NCBI GenBank assembly: GCA_003447595.1
Contig: DLYT01000146.1
Span: 58,609-69,614 of the forward strand
DNA length: 11,006 nt
DNA from: Porphyromonadaceae bacterium
Lineage (GTDB): Bacteria > Bacteroidota > Bacteroidia > Bacteroidales > CAMTPD01
Direction of reading: 5' to 3'
In this document: positions 1 to 7,021 of the stretch, one piece after another
How the letters are laid out: every line of letters starts with the position of its first letter
How positions within the stretch are numbered: the first letter of the stretch is position 1
Made by a program: the position numbers and the translations under genes
The notes under the pieces: model-generated
Database searches by the model: none
What the model was told of the DNA's origin: nothing
Seen by the model: only the letters and a program-made list of their open reading frames with translations

Positions 1-36
1 TATAGGTTTTTTTAGACATTTTTCCACCTCAAAAAA
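1..36 (+). repeat. Left arm of a ~35-bp inverted repeat
   Basis: Bases 1-23 are the exact reverse complement of 298-320. After a short mismatch or indel (CC at 24-25 against one A at 297), bases 26-36 (ACCTCAAAAAA) are the reverse complement of 286-296. The match stops inside the A-run at 31-40. The repeat may continue left of base 1, which cannot be seen. Although poly-T rich, it includes a non-repetitive core (TAGACA and ACCTC), so the match is not just low complexity. It could be a terminal repeat of a miniature element, a recombination site bounding an invertible segment, or a long-range stem. Confidence 0.8.
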
Positions 37-120
37 AAAACGGACAGTTCTTTCGAGATCTCTATGGCCGTTGAGTATAGCAAAAGTGAGTTGAAAGAAA
101 TACACTAAGGTTGTATGTTG

Positions 121-207
121 AACATGATGTTTCAAAACACGACAAATTTGTTCCATTTTAAGACAATTTTGTCGTAAAATCGAACAAAAAATGCTCGTTT
201 TGAGCAT
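121..207. promoter_or_regulatory. Series of short dyad-symmetric sites inside the inverted-repeat-bounded segment
   Basis: Four small palindromic sites lie in a row. AACAT-G-ATGTT is at 121-131, ACAAATTTGT at 142-151, GACAA-TT-TTGTC at 162-173, and ATGCTC-GTTTT-GAGCAT at 191-207. Their centres are about 126, 146.5, 167.5 and 199, so neighbouring centres are spaced roughly 20.5, 21 and 31.5 bp, close to whole helical turns. In addition, ACGACAAA (139-146) and TTTGTCGT (168-175) form a larger inverted pair spanning two of the dyads. This resembles an operator cluster, but short dyads arise easily in AT-rich DNA and no regulator is known, so function is inference. Confidence 0.35.
184..207 (-). 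terminator. Possible weak intrinsic terminator for leftward transcription
   Basis: Read on the minus strand, the stem ATGCTC/GAGCAT (207-202 with 196-191, 5-nt loop) is followed directly by a run of six U (190-185). The stem is only 6 bp with half GC pairs, so it would be weak. No leftward gene is seen immediately upstream of it in that orientation, which lowers confidence. It overlaps the fourth dyad of the putative operator series. Confidence 0.25.
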
Positions 208-285
208 AAAATAGAGAAGTAAATAAAGCGTATTTGTTGTTGCAATGTATTGATTATTAGTGTTTAATGCTGTTGTTAGCCTGCC

Positions 286-320
286 TTTTTTGAGGTAAAA
301 AATGTCTAAAAAAACCTATA
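286..320 (-). repeat. Right arm of the ~35-bp inverted repeat
   Basis: This is the inverted partner of 1-36: 298-320 matches 1-23 exactly and 286-296 matches 26-36. It ends at CCTATA and runs straight into the alternating AT stretch 317-340, so its outer boundary is uncertain. Inside the arm (before 286) the similarity to the left arm stops. If the pair marks a mobile element or invertible segment, this is the edge closest to susC. Confidence 0.8.
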
Positions 321-338
321 TATATAAATATATATAAA

Positions 339-372
339 TACATACCGGTACTGTTAAGCAAACCGGTATGTA
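339..372. repeat. Inverted repeat with 11-bp arms and 12-bp spacer
   Basis: TACATACCGGT (339-349) is perfectly repeated in inverted orientation as ACCGGTATGTA (362-372), separated by a 12-bp spacer. No T-run follows on either side, so it is a poor intrinsic terminator. The arm and spacer geometry fits either a dimeric regulator operator or a recombinase-type core site. It directly follows the AT-rich 10-mer duplication and the right arm of the 35-bp repeat. Confidence 0.6.
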
Positions 373-400
373 ATGTAAAGGAAAGCGAAGAAAGAGGGTG

Positions 401-444
401 GTAAAAAGTTTGCACGGAGATGGAAAGAAGTTTGCACGAAGATT
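401..444 (+). repeat. Two tandem 22-bp direct repeats containing AAGTTTGCACG
   Basis: Units 401-422 and 423-444 match at 18 of 22 positions, with an exact shared 11-mer AAGTTTGCACG at 407-417 and 429-439. A related TTTTGCAC occurs at 489-496. A period of 22 bp is close to two helical turns, the arrangement expected for direct-repeat sites bound on one DNA face, for example by AraC-type DNA-binding domains such as those in Bacteroidota hybrid two-component regulators. That assignment is inference; no regulator gene is present in the window. The repeats lie about 200 bp upstream of the candidate susC promoter. Confidence 0.5.
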
Positions 445-454
445 CTGTGGGATA

Positions 455-506
455 TTCATGGAGACTTTTCAGATTCTTCACGAATACTTTTTGCACTCTC
501 CATGAA
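455..506. repeat. Inverted repeat with 10-bp arms and 32-bp spacer
   Basis: TTCATGGAGA (455-464) is repeated in inverted orientation as TCTCCATGAA (497-506). The spacer contains the third TTTTGCAC copy at 489-496, directly next to the right arm. It may be a looped RNA stem if transcribed, or a pair of half-sites. There is no terminator-like T-run after it. Confidence 0.45.
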
Positions 507-640
507 AACAATTTGCCGTGTTTGCGAATAAAGCAGTGTATGCTTTCATAGAGTCTTGTTAGAGAAAGTAAACGGTTTGTAAAAATTAGTGCAGTATATT
601 GATATATTAGCAAATAGGATGAAAATATATTTAAAAATGC

Positions 641-671
641 TTTGATTTGAAGGGTTGAATGTTTTTATTTG
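641..671 (+). promoter_or_regulatory. Candidate Bacteroidota sigma-ABfr-type promoter for the susC-like gene
   Basis: TTTG at 641-644, exactly 19 bp, then TTTATTTG at 664-671. The known Bacteroides housekeeping consensus is TTTG (-33), about 19 bp, TAnnTTTG (-7), so this candidate matches with one mismatch in the -7 box (TT for TA). Transcription would start near 676-680, leaving a leader of about 80 nt before the ATG at 760. This agrees with choosing the 760 start over the in-frame TTG at 655, which would lie upstream of the transcript. Confidence 0.4.
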
Positions 672-759
672 TAAAACAAACGCAAAGGTCGCTAATCGAA
701 TAGTGTATGTAGATGCTTTGAAAAACAAATTGATTCTAATCCTTTTTAATCGAACGAAC

Positions 760-3700
760 ATGATGAAAACCTACTGTGAGAGGGCCTGTTCTATGCCTTT
801 TCCTTATCCACGAAAAAAGTTTATTTACTTGGGCATTGCCATGGCGAGCCTACTTGCTTCTCCTACCGTGTATGCTGATGATCTTTCGGTAGTTTATGCC
901 GAAGCTCAACAAGGTCAGATGAAGGTAACGGGTGTTGTAAAAGATGAGCTAGGAGAGCCACTACCTGGTGTAAATGTTGTTGTGAAGGGTACTGATAAAG
1001 GTACCATAACGGATCTCGATGGTAAATACGAATTGAGTGTTGCCTCTGGTTCTGAATTGCAATTTTCATTTATCGGATACAAGACTGAGACGGTAAAAGT
1101 TGCCGGAAAAAACACGATCAACGTACAACTCAAAGAGGATGCCGAGGCATTGGATGAGGTTGTTGTGACGGCACTAGGGATGAGTCGTGATAAAAAGGCT
1201 CTAGGTTATGCCATGACAGAGATTAAGGGGGATGAAATCGCTAAGGCAAATGTGGTGAATCCGATCAATGGGTTGCAAGGGAAAGTTGCAGGGGTGCAAA
1301 TCAATATGGGTAACTCGGGACCGCAATCTTCACAACGTATCTTGATTCGTGGTAACTCTTCACTAGGATCAAATAATCAGCCTATCTTCGTAATTGATGG
1401 TGTGATTATTGACAATGAAACCACAAAATCATCCTCATCTGTTCAAGATTTCGGGAACGATTTGAAAAACTTAAACTCCGACGATTTTGAGTCGATGTCG
1501 GTGTTGAAAGGTGCTGCTGCTACGGCACTTTACGGCTCACGTGCTGCCAATGGTGTAATCCTGATCACAACTAAAAAAGGTAAAAAGGGCGAAGGCTTTG
1601 GTATCGACTTTTCGCATACCCAAACGTGGGATCACGTATACGGTTTTCCTGATATCCAGAATGTGTATGGTATGGGTGTGCAACCGGCTTGGGATCTAAA
1701 TTCTGACGGTACTGAGAACCGAAATATCTCGAAAAATAGAAACTTTGGTCCTCGTTTCGATGGACTTCCTTACAAAGTGGATGGTCTTGATCTGACTTTC
1801 TCCGCTAAAGAGGACAATATAAAGCAAATGTATCAAACCGGTCGCTACATGAATACGAATGTGGCATTGCATGGTGGTGATGCTAAAGGAGCATTCCGTT
1901 TCTCATATTCCAATCTGAACTCCAATGGTACAACATTCAATAATGATTTTGATCGTAACAGTTTCAACTTGAATGCATCAAGAGAGATTAGTAAGTTTGT
2001 GAATGCGGATGCCGGTTTTGCTTACATCAATTCAAGTACACAAAATCCAACTTATCAGGGTGGAGACAAGTCTCCGATCTATGACTTTATGTTTAGTGTA
2101 CCACGCGAATATGATACAAAATATTGGCTCAACAATTATAAAAGTCCGAAGGGCGACGGATGGAATGGAGGAGATCCTTTTGAATATTCAAAAACCATCT
2201 GGGAATATTTAGAAAATAAGTATTCGCAAAAAGAGGATAACATTCGTGCTTTTTTGAACTTAAACGTGAAGTTTACCGATTGGTTATCGCTTAGACTGAA
2301 TGGAGACTTTAATAAGATTTTCAAGACAAACGAACAAAAAGTACTAGCTACCGGCAAAAGTAACTACGACGGCTCGCGCTACGTTGTAAACGAGTCTCGT
2401 AAAGATCAATATAAAATTACAGCGATGTTGAGTGCCAATCATCGTTTTGCTGATATGGTTGGCGTGAATGGGTCGATTGCAGCGGAACAATGGGATACAC
2501 GCTCGGCTTATCATAACACATCTTCATCAAACGGGTTGCGTATTCCGGGGCAGTTTGATATGACCAACTCTGTGGCTCCGGCCACAACTTCGGTAAGACA
2601 TAATACCGGACGTAAGCGTATCAATTCGGTTTATGCTTTTGCCAACCTCGATTTCAAAAACCAGGTCTTTTTAGATATCACAGGTCGTAACGACTGGTCG
2701 TCGGCTCTTATCTATAACGATGGTTCGGGTAATACGTCTTATTTCTATCCGTCGGTAGGTGCATCTTGGATTGCAACCGAAACATTTAGATCTCAGTTGC
2801 CGGAGGTGATTTCTTTTGCGAAACTTAGAGCTTCGTATGCGATTGTAGGTAACGACTGTGATCCATATTTGACAACAAGTACGGGGTATTATACATTGAA
2901 TGGAACGTTTGTAAATCCATTTGATGGTAAGGATTATCCATATTATGGTTTTGATTCAAATTCTTTGCCAAACAACAACTTGAAACCTGAAAAACAACAC
3001 TCTCTAGAGATTGGAGCGGATGTGAAGTTTTTCGAAAACCGCTTGGGCGTTGATGTTGCTTGGTACAAAACAAATACAAAGAATCAGATTTTGGCATTGA
3101 GCATGGCCTCTGAAACGGGTGTAAGATCGCGCTGGATTAATGCCGGTAATATCCAAAACTCGGGTGTTGAAATGTTGGTTACTGCTGTTCCTGTAGAAAC
3201 TAAAAATTGGAACTGGACACTGATGCTCAATCTTACTCGCAATCGCAATAAAATCATAAGCCTTGCTCCGGATGTAGAGCGTTATCGTCTCGGCGGCGGT
3301 GGTGCTGATACCGATGCGTGGGCTACCGTTGGTGGTGCTTATGGTGATATCTATTCGAGCTATGCTTTTGCGCGCAACGAGCAAGGTCAAAAGATCTTGA
3401 ATGCCGACGGTTCGTGGAGAAGATCGGGAACAAGTGAAAAGATCGGTAGTTTACAGCCTGATTTGTTAGGAGGTATCGTATCAACGCTTTCATATAAGGG
3501 AATTAGCTTTAATATGGTTATTGATGCTCGTTTTGGAGGTGATATTTATTCCAACTCTTACAACTATGGTACTTCTTCCGGAACATTAAAACATACATTG
3601 TATGGTCGTGATGCCGAAAACGGCGGTTTGCCTCGTACGTTAGAGGATGGTCGTGTATTGAACGACGGTATGATACCTGAAGGTGTTTTTGCTAGCGGAA

Positions 3701-4089
3701 CAGTGGTAAATAATGTCGACTTATCGGGAATGTCTTATCAAGAGGCTTATGATAAAGGGTATGTTGAACCATTGTCGGCTTACAAATATTATGCAAACTT
3801 GGCCGATTGGGGTACAGGTATTCGTGAGCAAGCGATCAAGAAGTGTTCGTGGATTGCACTGAGAGAGCTGTCGTTGAGATGGTCGCTTCCTAAAGATTGG
3901 ACTTCTCAAATTTACATGCAGAATGTAAGTGTTGGCTTTGTGGTGAGAAATGTAGGCTATTTGTATAACAGTTTACCGAATAACATCCATCCTGAAGGAT
4001 TGGCTACAAATCAAAGTTCGGAATACCTGGAAAGTGGTGGTGCTGCTTATACACGTAACTACGGTTTTAATATCAATGTATCATTCTAA
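760..4089 (+). CDS. SusC/RagA-family TonB-dependent outer-membrane transporter
   Basis: This is a TonB-dependent outer-membrane channel of the SusC type, which imports oligosaccharides together with a SusD lipoprotein. From ATG 760 it is 1109 residues, within the usual ~1000-1100 range. In order: a signal peptide with a long polar n-region, basic RKK and a hydrophobic core, probably cleaved after ASPTVYA (residue 39); a carboxypeptidase-regulatory-like domain (about 55-128, with GEPLPGVNVVVKG and DLDGKYELS); a TonB-box-like LDEVVVTALG (131-140); a plug domain (about 145-274) with GAAATALYGSRAANGVILITTKKG-type sequence; then a beta-barrel ending in FNINVSF with the typical terminal aromatic. 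An open frame extends upstream to a TTG at 655 but adds non-signal sequence before the leader; ATG 763 or 793 are alternative starts. The SusD gene follows 14 bp later, so the two are surely co-transcribed. No anti-sigma-interacting N-terminal extension is evident. Substrate is unknown. Confidence 0.95.
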   Translation: MMKTYCERACSMPFPYPRKKFIYLGIAMASLLASPTVYADDLSVVYAEAQQGQMKVTGVVKDELGEPLPGVNVVVKGTDKGTITDLDGKYELSVASGSELQFSFIGYKTETVKVAGKNTINVQLKEDAEALDEVVVTALGMSRDKKALGYAMTEIKGDEIAKANVVNPINGLQGKVAGVQINMGNSGPQSSQRILIRGNSSLGSNNQPIFVIDGVIIDNETTKSSSSVQDFGNDLKNLNSDDFESMSVLKGAAATALYGSRAANGVILITTKKGKKGEGFGIDFSHTQTWDHVYGFPDIQNVYGMGVQPAWDLNSDGTENRNISKNRNFGPRFDGLPYKVDGLDLTFSAKEDNIKQMYQTGRYMNTNVALHGGDAKGAFRFSYSNLNSNGTTFNNDFDRNSFNLNASREISKFVNADAGFAYINSSTQNPTYQGGDKSPIYDFMFSVPREYDTKYWLNNYKSPKGDGWNGGDPFEYSKTIWEYLENKYSQKEDNIRAFLNLNVKFTDWLSLRLNGDFNKIFKTNEQKVLATGKSNYDGSRYVVNESRKDQYKITAMLSANHRFADMVGVNGSIAAEQWDTRSAYHNTSSSNGLRIPGQFDMTNSVAPATTSVRHNTGRKRINSVYAFANLDFKNQVFLDITGRNDWSSALIYNDGSGNTSYFYPSVGASWIATETFRSQLPEVISFAKLRASYAIVGNDCDPYLTTSTGYYTLNGTFVNPFDGKDYPYYGFDSNSLPNNNLKPEKQHSLEIGADVKFFENRLGVDVAWYKTNTKNQILALSMASETGVRSRWINAGNIQNSGVEMLVTAVPVETKNWNWTLMLNLTRNRNKIISLAPDVERYRLGGGGADTDAWATVGGAYGDIYSSYAFARNEQGQKILNADGSWRRSGTSEKIGSLQPDLLGGIVSTLSYKGISFNMVIDARFGGDIYSNSYNYGTSSGTLKHTLYGRDAENGGLPRTLEDGRVLNDGMIPEGVFASGTVVNNVDLSGMSYQEAYDKGYVEPLSAYKYYANLADWGTGIREQAIKKCSWIALRELSLRWSLPKDWTSQIYMQNVSVGFVVRNVGYLYNSLPNNIHPEGLATNQSSEYLESGGAAYTRNYGFNINVSF

Positions 4090-4103
4090 AAAGAGATTAT
4101 CCC

Positions 4104-5765
4104 ATGAAAACAATAAAAAAAATACTATGCTTACTGCCATTGTCGATGACGTTGATGACAGGTTGTGAGAGTTTTACCGATATTAACAATAGTGTTTCCA
4201 CTGTATATGAAGTAGATCCGCTTACGTTTTTATACAAAGTGCAGGAACGAAATCAAGGTGCCGGCTCTACGTGGACAGATTCGTATGCTTGTAAATTGAG
4301 ATGGTTGCAATACTGCTCTAATATTTGGGGATATAGTACAACGAATTTTACTTACTTCTCATCAGGTATTGGTTCTGATTTGTATTCTGAATGGCTTGAT
4401 ATGGGTGGTTATGCTACGCATATAGAGTATTACATATCGAAGAATATGCCGGAGGAGCTACCTAAGTATTCAAATCTGATAGAAGTGGCCCGAATCTTGC
4501 TGATTAATAAAGGGATTGCAACAACTGATATGCATGGCTCATTAGCTTATACAGAAGGTTGGGGTTTAAGAAGGGGACGTCCTGAATTGGAAAATCCTAA
4601 ATTTGATACACAAGAAGAATTGTTTGCGATTTGGGATCAAGAGTTAAAGACAGCGATCGAGAAGTTGTCTACCGCAACCGATCAGGTTTCACTGGCAGGT
4701 TATGATATGGCTTTCAAAGGGGATGTCTCGAAATGGATGAAGACAGCAAATGCGCTTCGCTTACGCATCGCTTTGCGTTTGTTGAAGCGAGATCCTGCAA
4801 AAGCTAAGGAAATTGCAGCTGAGGTGCTCAAAAGTAATATACCAACTTCAAATGAAGATGGTTTTATCATTAAGTTTGATAAGTTGTATACCAATAATGG
4901 CGATTGGCATTCGGTGATTGATATGGATAGGGCTTCTGCTCCGTTTATGAGATATATGAAGACGTATAATGACCCGCGCAAGCGTATCTATTTCAGAATA
5001 AATAATCTTACTCCTGAAAATATTGCACAGTATAATTCAGAGCAAACCGATCCTGAAAAACTGATTCCTACAGATTTTACACAATGGGAAGGTGGTACTG
5101 TGAGTTACGACGAACGAAAAACGGATAAGCGATATTTTTCACGCTCTCTAAAGAATGGTACCGATATGCGTGCTATGAATCAGCCGCAAGTACGCCTTTG
5201 GAAAGGAATGTATGATAATGGTAGTGGCGGCTCTTGGTTTCCAAACCTAACTTATGCAGATTTCTGTTTCATGGCGTCCGAATTTTCTTTGCTGGGTGTA
5301 AGCAATGCTAAGTCTGCACAGCAATGGTATGAAGAGGGTGTTGCAGCTTCTCTCAAACAATGGAGTGCAATGGGTGAGTATTGCAAAATCTACGAATATG
5401 AGCCAATCACCGATGCGGAAATCAATGATTTCTTGTCGCAATCGGGCATTGCCTGGAATGCTGCGAATGCATTGGAGCAGATTTATTGCCAGTCGTGGGT
5501 TGAACACTATAAAAATACAAATGAAGCTTGGGCTTTGTGGCGTAGAACCGGTTATCCGAACCAAACTTCCACAATTGTTACGTTTGATAAAGTAATGATC
5601 AATGGCGAAGAGCAAACAGTTCCGCGTAGAACTCGTTTTGCTTACCCTGCAGAAGGTACGCCTAACAAAGCGAATATGATAGATCGCATTGAGAAAATGG
5701 CCGCTGACGCAGAGTTTGGCGAAATCCAAAATGAGTTTGGCCGTTTATGGTGGGACAAGAAATAA
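4104..5765 (+). CDS. SusD/RagB-family nutrient-binding outer-membrane lipoprotein (SusD-like_2 type)
   Basis: This is the surface glycan-binding partner of the upstream SusC; the pair forms a lidded import complex in the outer membrane. It has 553 residues. The leader ends in the lipobox LMTGC with Cys21 as the lipidated residue, followed by Glu at +2, which suits surface export signals in Bacteroidota. Family hallmarks are TDMHGSLAYTEG (141-152, equivalent to the common TDLFGDIPYSEA), the ELKTAIEKL helix (about 180-189) and the TPR-like stretch KGDVSKWMKTANALRLRIALRL (205-226) followed by AKAKEIAAEVL. These resemble the SusD-like_2 branch more than classical SusD. The start 14 bp after the susC stop fixes the operon. 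Many tryptophan and tyrosine residues are present, but which ones contact sugar cannot be read from sequence. Substrate is unknown. Confidence 0.93.
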   Translation: MKTIKKILCLLPLSMTLMTGCESFTDINNSVSTVYEVDPLTFLYKVQERNQGAGSTWTDSYACKLRWLQYCSNIWGYSTTNFTYFSSGIGSDLYSEWLDMGGYATHIEYYISKNMPEELPKYSNLIEVARILLINKGIATTDMHGSLAYTEGWGLRRGRPELENPKFDTQEELFAIWDQELKTAIEKLSTATDQVSLAGYDMAFKGDVSKWMKTANALRLRIALRLLKRDPAKAKEIAAEVLKSNIPTSNEDGFIIKFDKLYTNNGDWHSVIDMDRASAPFMRYMKTYNDPRKRIYFRINNLTPENIAQYNSEQTDPEKLIPTDFTQWEGGTVSYDERKTDKRYFSRSLKNGTDMRAMNQPQVRLWKGMYDNGSGGSWFPNLTYADFCFMASEFSLLGVSNAKSAQQWYEEGVAASLKQWSAMGEYCKIYEYEPITDAEINDFLSQSGIAWNAANALEQIYCQSWVEHYKNTNEAWALWRRTGYPNQTSTIVTFDKVMINGEEQTVPRRTRFAYPAEGTPNKANMIDRIEKMAADAEFGEIQNEFGRLWWDKK

Positions 5766-5790
5766 CAAAAAGTGATTTTAGAATAAATCC

Positions 5791-5831
5791 GAATAAATGG
5801 TGTGTCATGTTATGTGATACACCATTTATTC
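5791..5831 (+). terminator. Strong hairpin between the susD-like and GH43 genes
   Basis: Arms 5791-5807 and 5815-5831 form a 17-bp stem with a 7-nt loop and one G-U wobble. The 3' arm ends ATTTATTC and is followed by TATAAAATAG, so there is no clean U-tract beyond the stem. It could be a partial terminator, an mRNA-stabilising element protecting the 3' end of the susCD message, or a processing site. Eight bases of the left arm (GAATAAAT) are also present just upstream at 5781-5788. The position between susD and the glycosidase suggests it lowers GH43 expression relative to susCD. Confidence 0.6.
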
Positions 5832-5847
5832 TATAAAATAGATCATT

Positions 5848-6927
5848 ATGAAGAAACTACTAGTATTTGGTGCAATTATTCTTTCGGCTTGTAGTACTGC
5901 GCCTAAAAAGACATATTCTAATCCTTTGGATGTTGCATTTGGAGATCCGTATGTGATTAAGGCATCTGATGGACAATATTATATGTATGGAACTACAAAT
6001 GATAATGGGTTTCGTGCTTATGTGTCTGATAATATGATTGATTGGTCAGACTGTGGTCTTGTGTATGAGAAAACGAACGACTCATGGGGTGTTGATTGTT
6101 TTTGGGCTCCGGAGGTGTATGAACGAGATGGTAAATTTTATATGTTCTTTTCTGCTAACTGGAAAGAGAATCCAGAGACTGAATTAGAGATGTTTCGTAT
6201 AGGTATTGCTGAGGCGGATTCTCCAACGGGTCCGTTTAAAGAAATGAGCGATAAGCCACTTTGGGATCCGGGTTATCCTGTAATTGACGGGAATCTTCTT
6301 TTCGACGATGATGGACGTGTGTTCTTGTATTACTCACGATGCTGCTACAAGAACCCTGTAGAGTCTGAAGTTGCTCAGTGGGCTAGGGCTGAAGGGTTGT
6401 TTAACGAGATAGAAGAGAGTTGGGTGTATGTAGTTGAGCTAAGTACTCAATTAGATCGTGTAATTTCAGAACCGGTTTTAGTGCTCTCGCCTCCTAAAAC
6501 AATGAATGATCCTCAGTCTGAATGGGAAAGTAGATCTGTTACGCAGAAAGAAGTAAATCGTAGATGGACCGAAGGTTCGTTTATACTCAAACAAGATGGG
6601 TTGTATTATTTGATGTATTCTGCGAATTATTTCGGAGGAGCTCATTATGCCGTAGGATATGCAACTGCAACCAGTCCGTTGGGTCCATTTACAAAGGCTT
6701 CTAATAATCCCGTATTGCAAAAAAATATCGCATCGGGAGGAAACGTAACCGGAACAGGTCATAACTCTGTTGTAACATTAGATAATGGTAATCGATATTG
6801 TGTCTATCATGGTCGTACTACTGAAACCGGAGATCAACGTGTTGTATTCATCGATAAGATGGATATTCGCAATGGGGTTCTTACAATTGATGGACCTACA
6901 ACAAGTGCTATTGCGATACCTGAATAG
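5848..6927 (+). CDS. Glycoside hydrolase family 43 lipoprotein (arabinosidase/xylosidase type)
   Basis: This is an inverting glycosidase of the five-bladed beta-propeller GH43 family, whose members mostly cleave alpha-L-arabinofuranosyl or beta-D-xylosyl linkages. It has 359 residues, enough for the catalytic propeller and little else. The leader ends in ILSAC with Cys15 as lipidation site; no acidic residue follows closely, so periplasm-facing attachment is possible. The three expected catalytic carboxylates are visible: Asp33 in FGDPYV (base), Asp147 in VIDGN (pKa modulator) and Glu242 in WTEGSF (acid). Supporting motifs are DGQYYMYGTT (41-50), FWAPEVYERDGKFYMFFSA (85-103) and GTGHNSVV (302-309). 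It lies 82 bp after susD behind a hairpin and is followed by a terminator, so it is the last gene of the locus. Exact subfamily and substrate cannot be assigned from sequence alone. Confidence 0.92.
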   Translation: MKKLLVFGAIILSACSTAPKKTYSNPLDVAFGDPYVIKASDGQYYMYGTTNDNGFRAYVSDNMIDWSDCGLVYEKTNDSWGVDCFWAPEVYERDGKFYMFFSANWKENPETELEMFRIGIAEADSPTGPFKEMSDKPLWDPGYPVIDGNLLFDDDGRVFLYYSRCCYKNPVESEVAQWARAEGLFNEIEESWVYVVELSTQLDRVISEPVLVLSPPKTMNDPQSEWESRSVTQKEVNRRWTEGSFILKQDGLYYLMYSANYFGGAHYAVGYATATSPLGPFTKASNNPVLQKNIASGGNVTGTGHNSVVTLDNGNRYCVYHGRTTETGDQRVVFIDKMDIRNGVLTIDGPTTSAIAIPE

Positions 6928-6935
6928 ATGTGGAC

Positions 6936-6985
6936 AAAAAAATAAGGATGTACCAATTATGATAAGTACATCCTTTATTTTCTAT
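6936..6985. terminator. Bidirectional intrinsic terminator between GH43 and the BCCT gene
   Basis: AAGGATGTAC (6944-6953) pairs with GTACATCCTT (6966-6975), a 10-bp stem with a 12-nt loop. It is preceded by an A-run and followed by TATTTTCT. Both strands therefore have a stem plus U-rich tail, as expected where the rightward GH43 gene and the leftward BCCT gene converge (stops at 6927 and 7022). Confidence 0.8.
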
Positions 6986-7021
6986 ATTTAGTTAGATTGG
7001 GATCATTCGCATTAGGTTGTT

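Larger units (their letters stand above)
1..759. other. Gene-free, repeat-rich region upstream of the susC-like gene
   Basis: No open frame here has a recognisable product. The longest, on the minus strand at 257-613, runs across one repeat arm and its AT-rich flank and looks like noise. What is visible is non-coding structure: ~35-bp inverted repeats at 1-36 and 286-320, short dyads between them, a duplicated AT-rich 10-mer (321-330 and 331-340), an inverted repeat with 11-bp arms (339-372), two 22-bp tandem repeats (401-444), an inverted repeat with 10-bp arms (455-506), and a candidate promoter (641-671). The density of symmetric elements ahead of a susC gene suggests a regulatory region, possibly beside a small mobile or invertible element. 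The left boundary is cut by the window edge. Confidence 0.7.

Noticed and set aside
316..340. TATATATAAATA run as a core promoter TATA element
   Set aside because: It is a simple-sequence stretch with a duplicated 10-mer. The main Bacteroidota promoter uses TAnnTTTG, and no suitably placed TTTG accompanies it.
401..444. Possible CRISPR-like array
   Set aside because: There are only two contiguous repeat units with no spacers and no cas genes; this is a tandem duplication or pair of binding sites.
257..613. 118-codon open frame on the minus strand in the upstream region
   Set aside because: It runs across a repeat arm, an AT microsatellite and the tandem repeats, and its translation has no recognisable domain or signal; it is best read as chance.
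655..759. N-terminal extension of the SusC-like protein from TTG 655
   Set aside because: It adds polar and hydrophobic sequence ahead of a complete signal peptide, and the candidate promoter at 641-671 overlaps it. ATG 760 is the better start.
5247..5729. 160-codon open frame on the minus strand inside the susD-like gene
   Set aside because: It is antisense to a well supported SusD-family coding sequence and has no recognisable domain.
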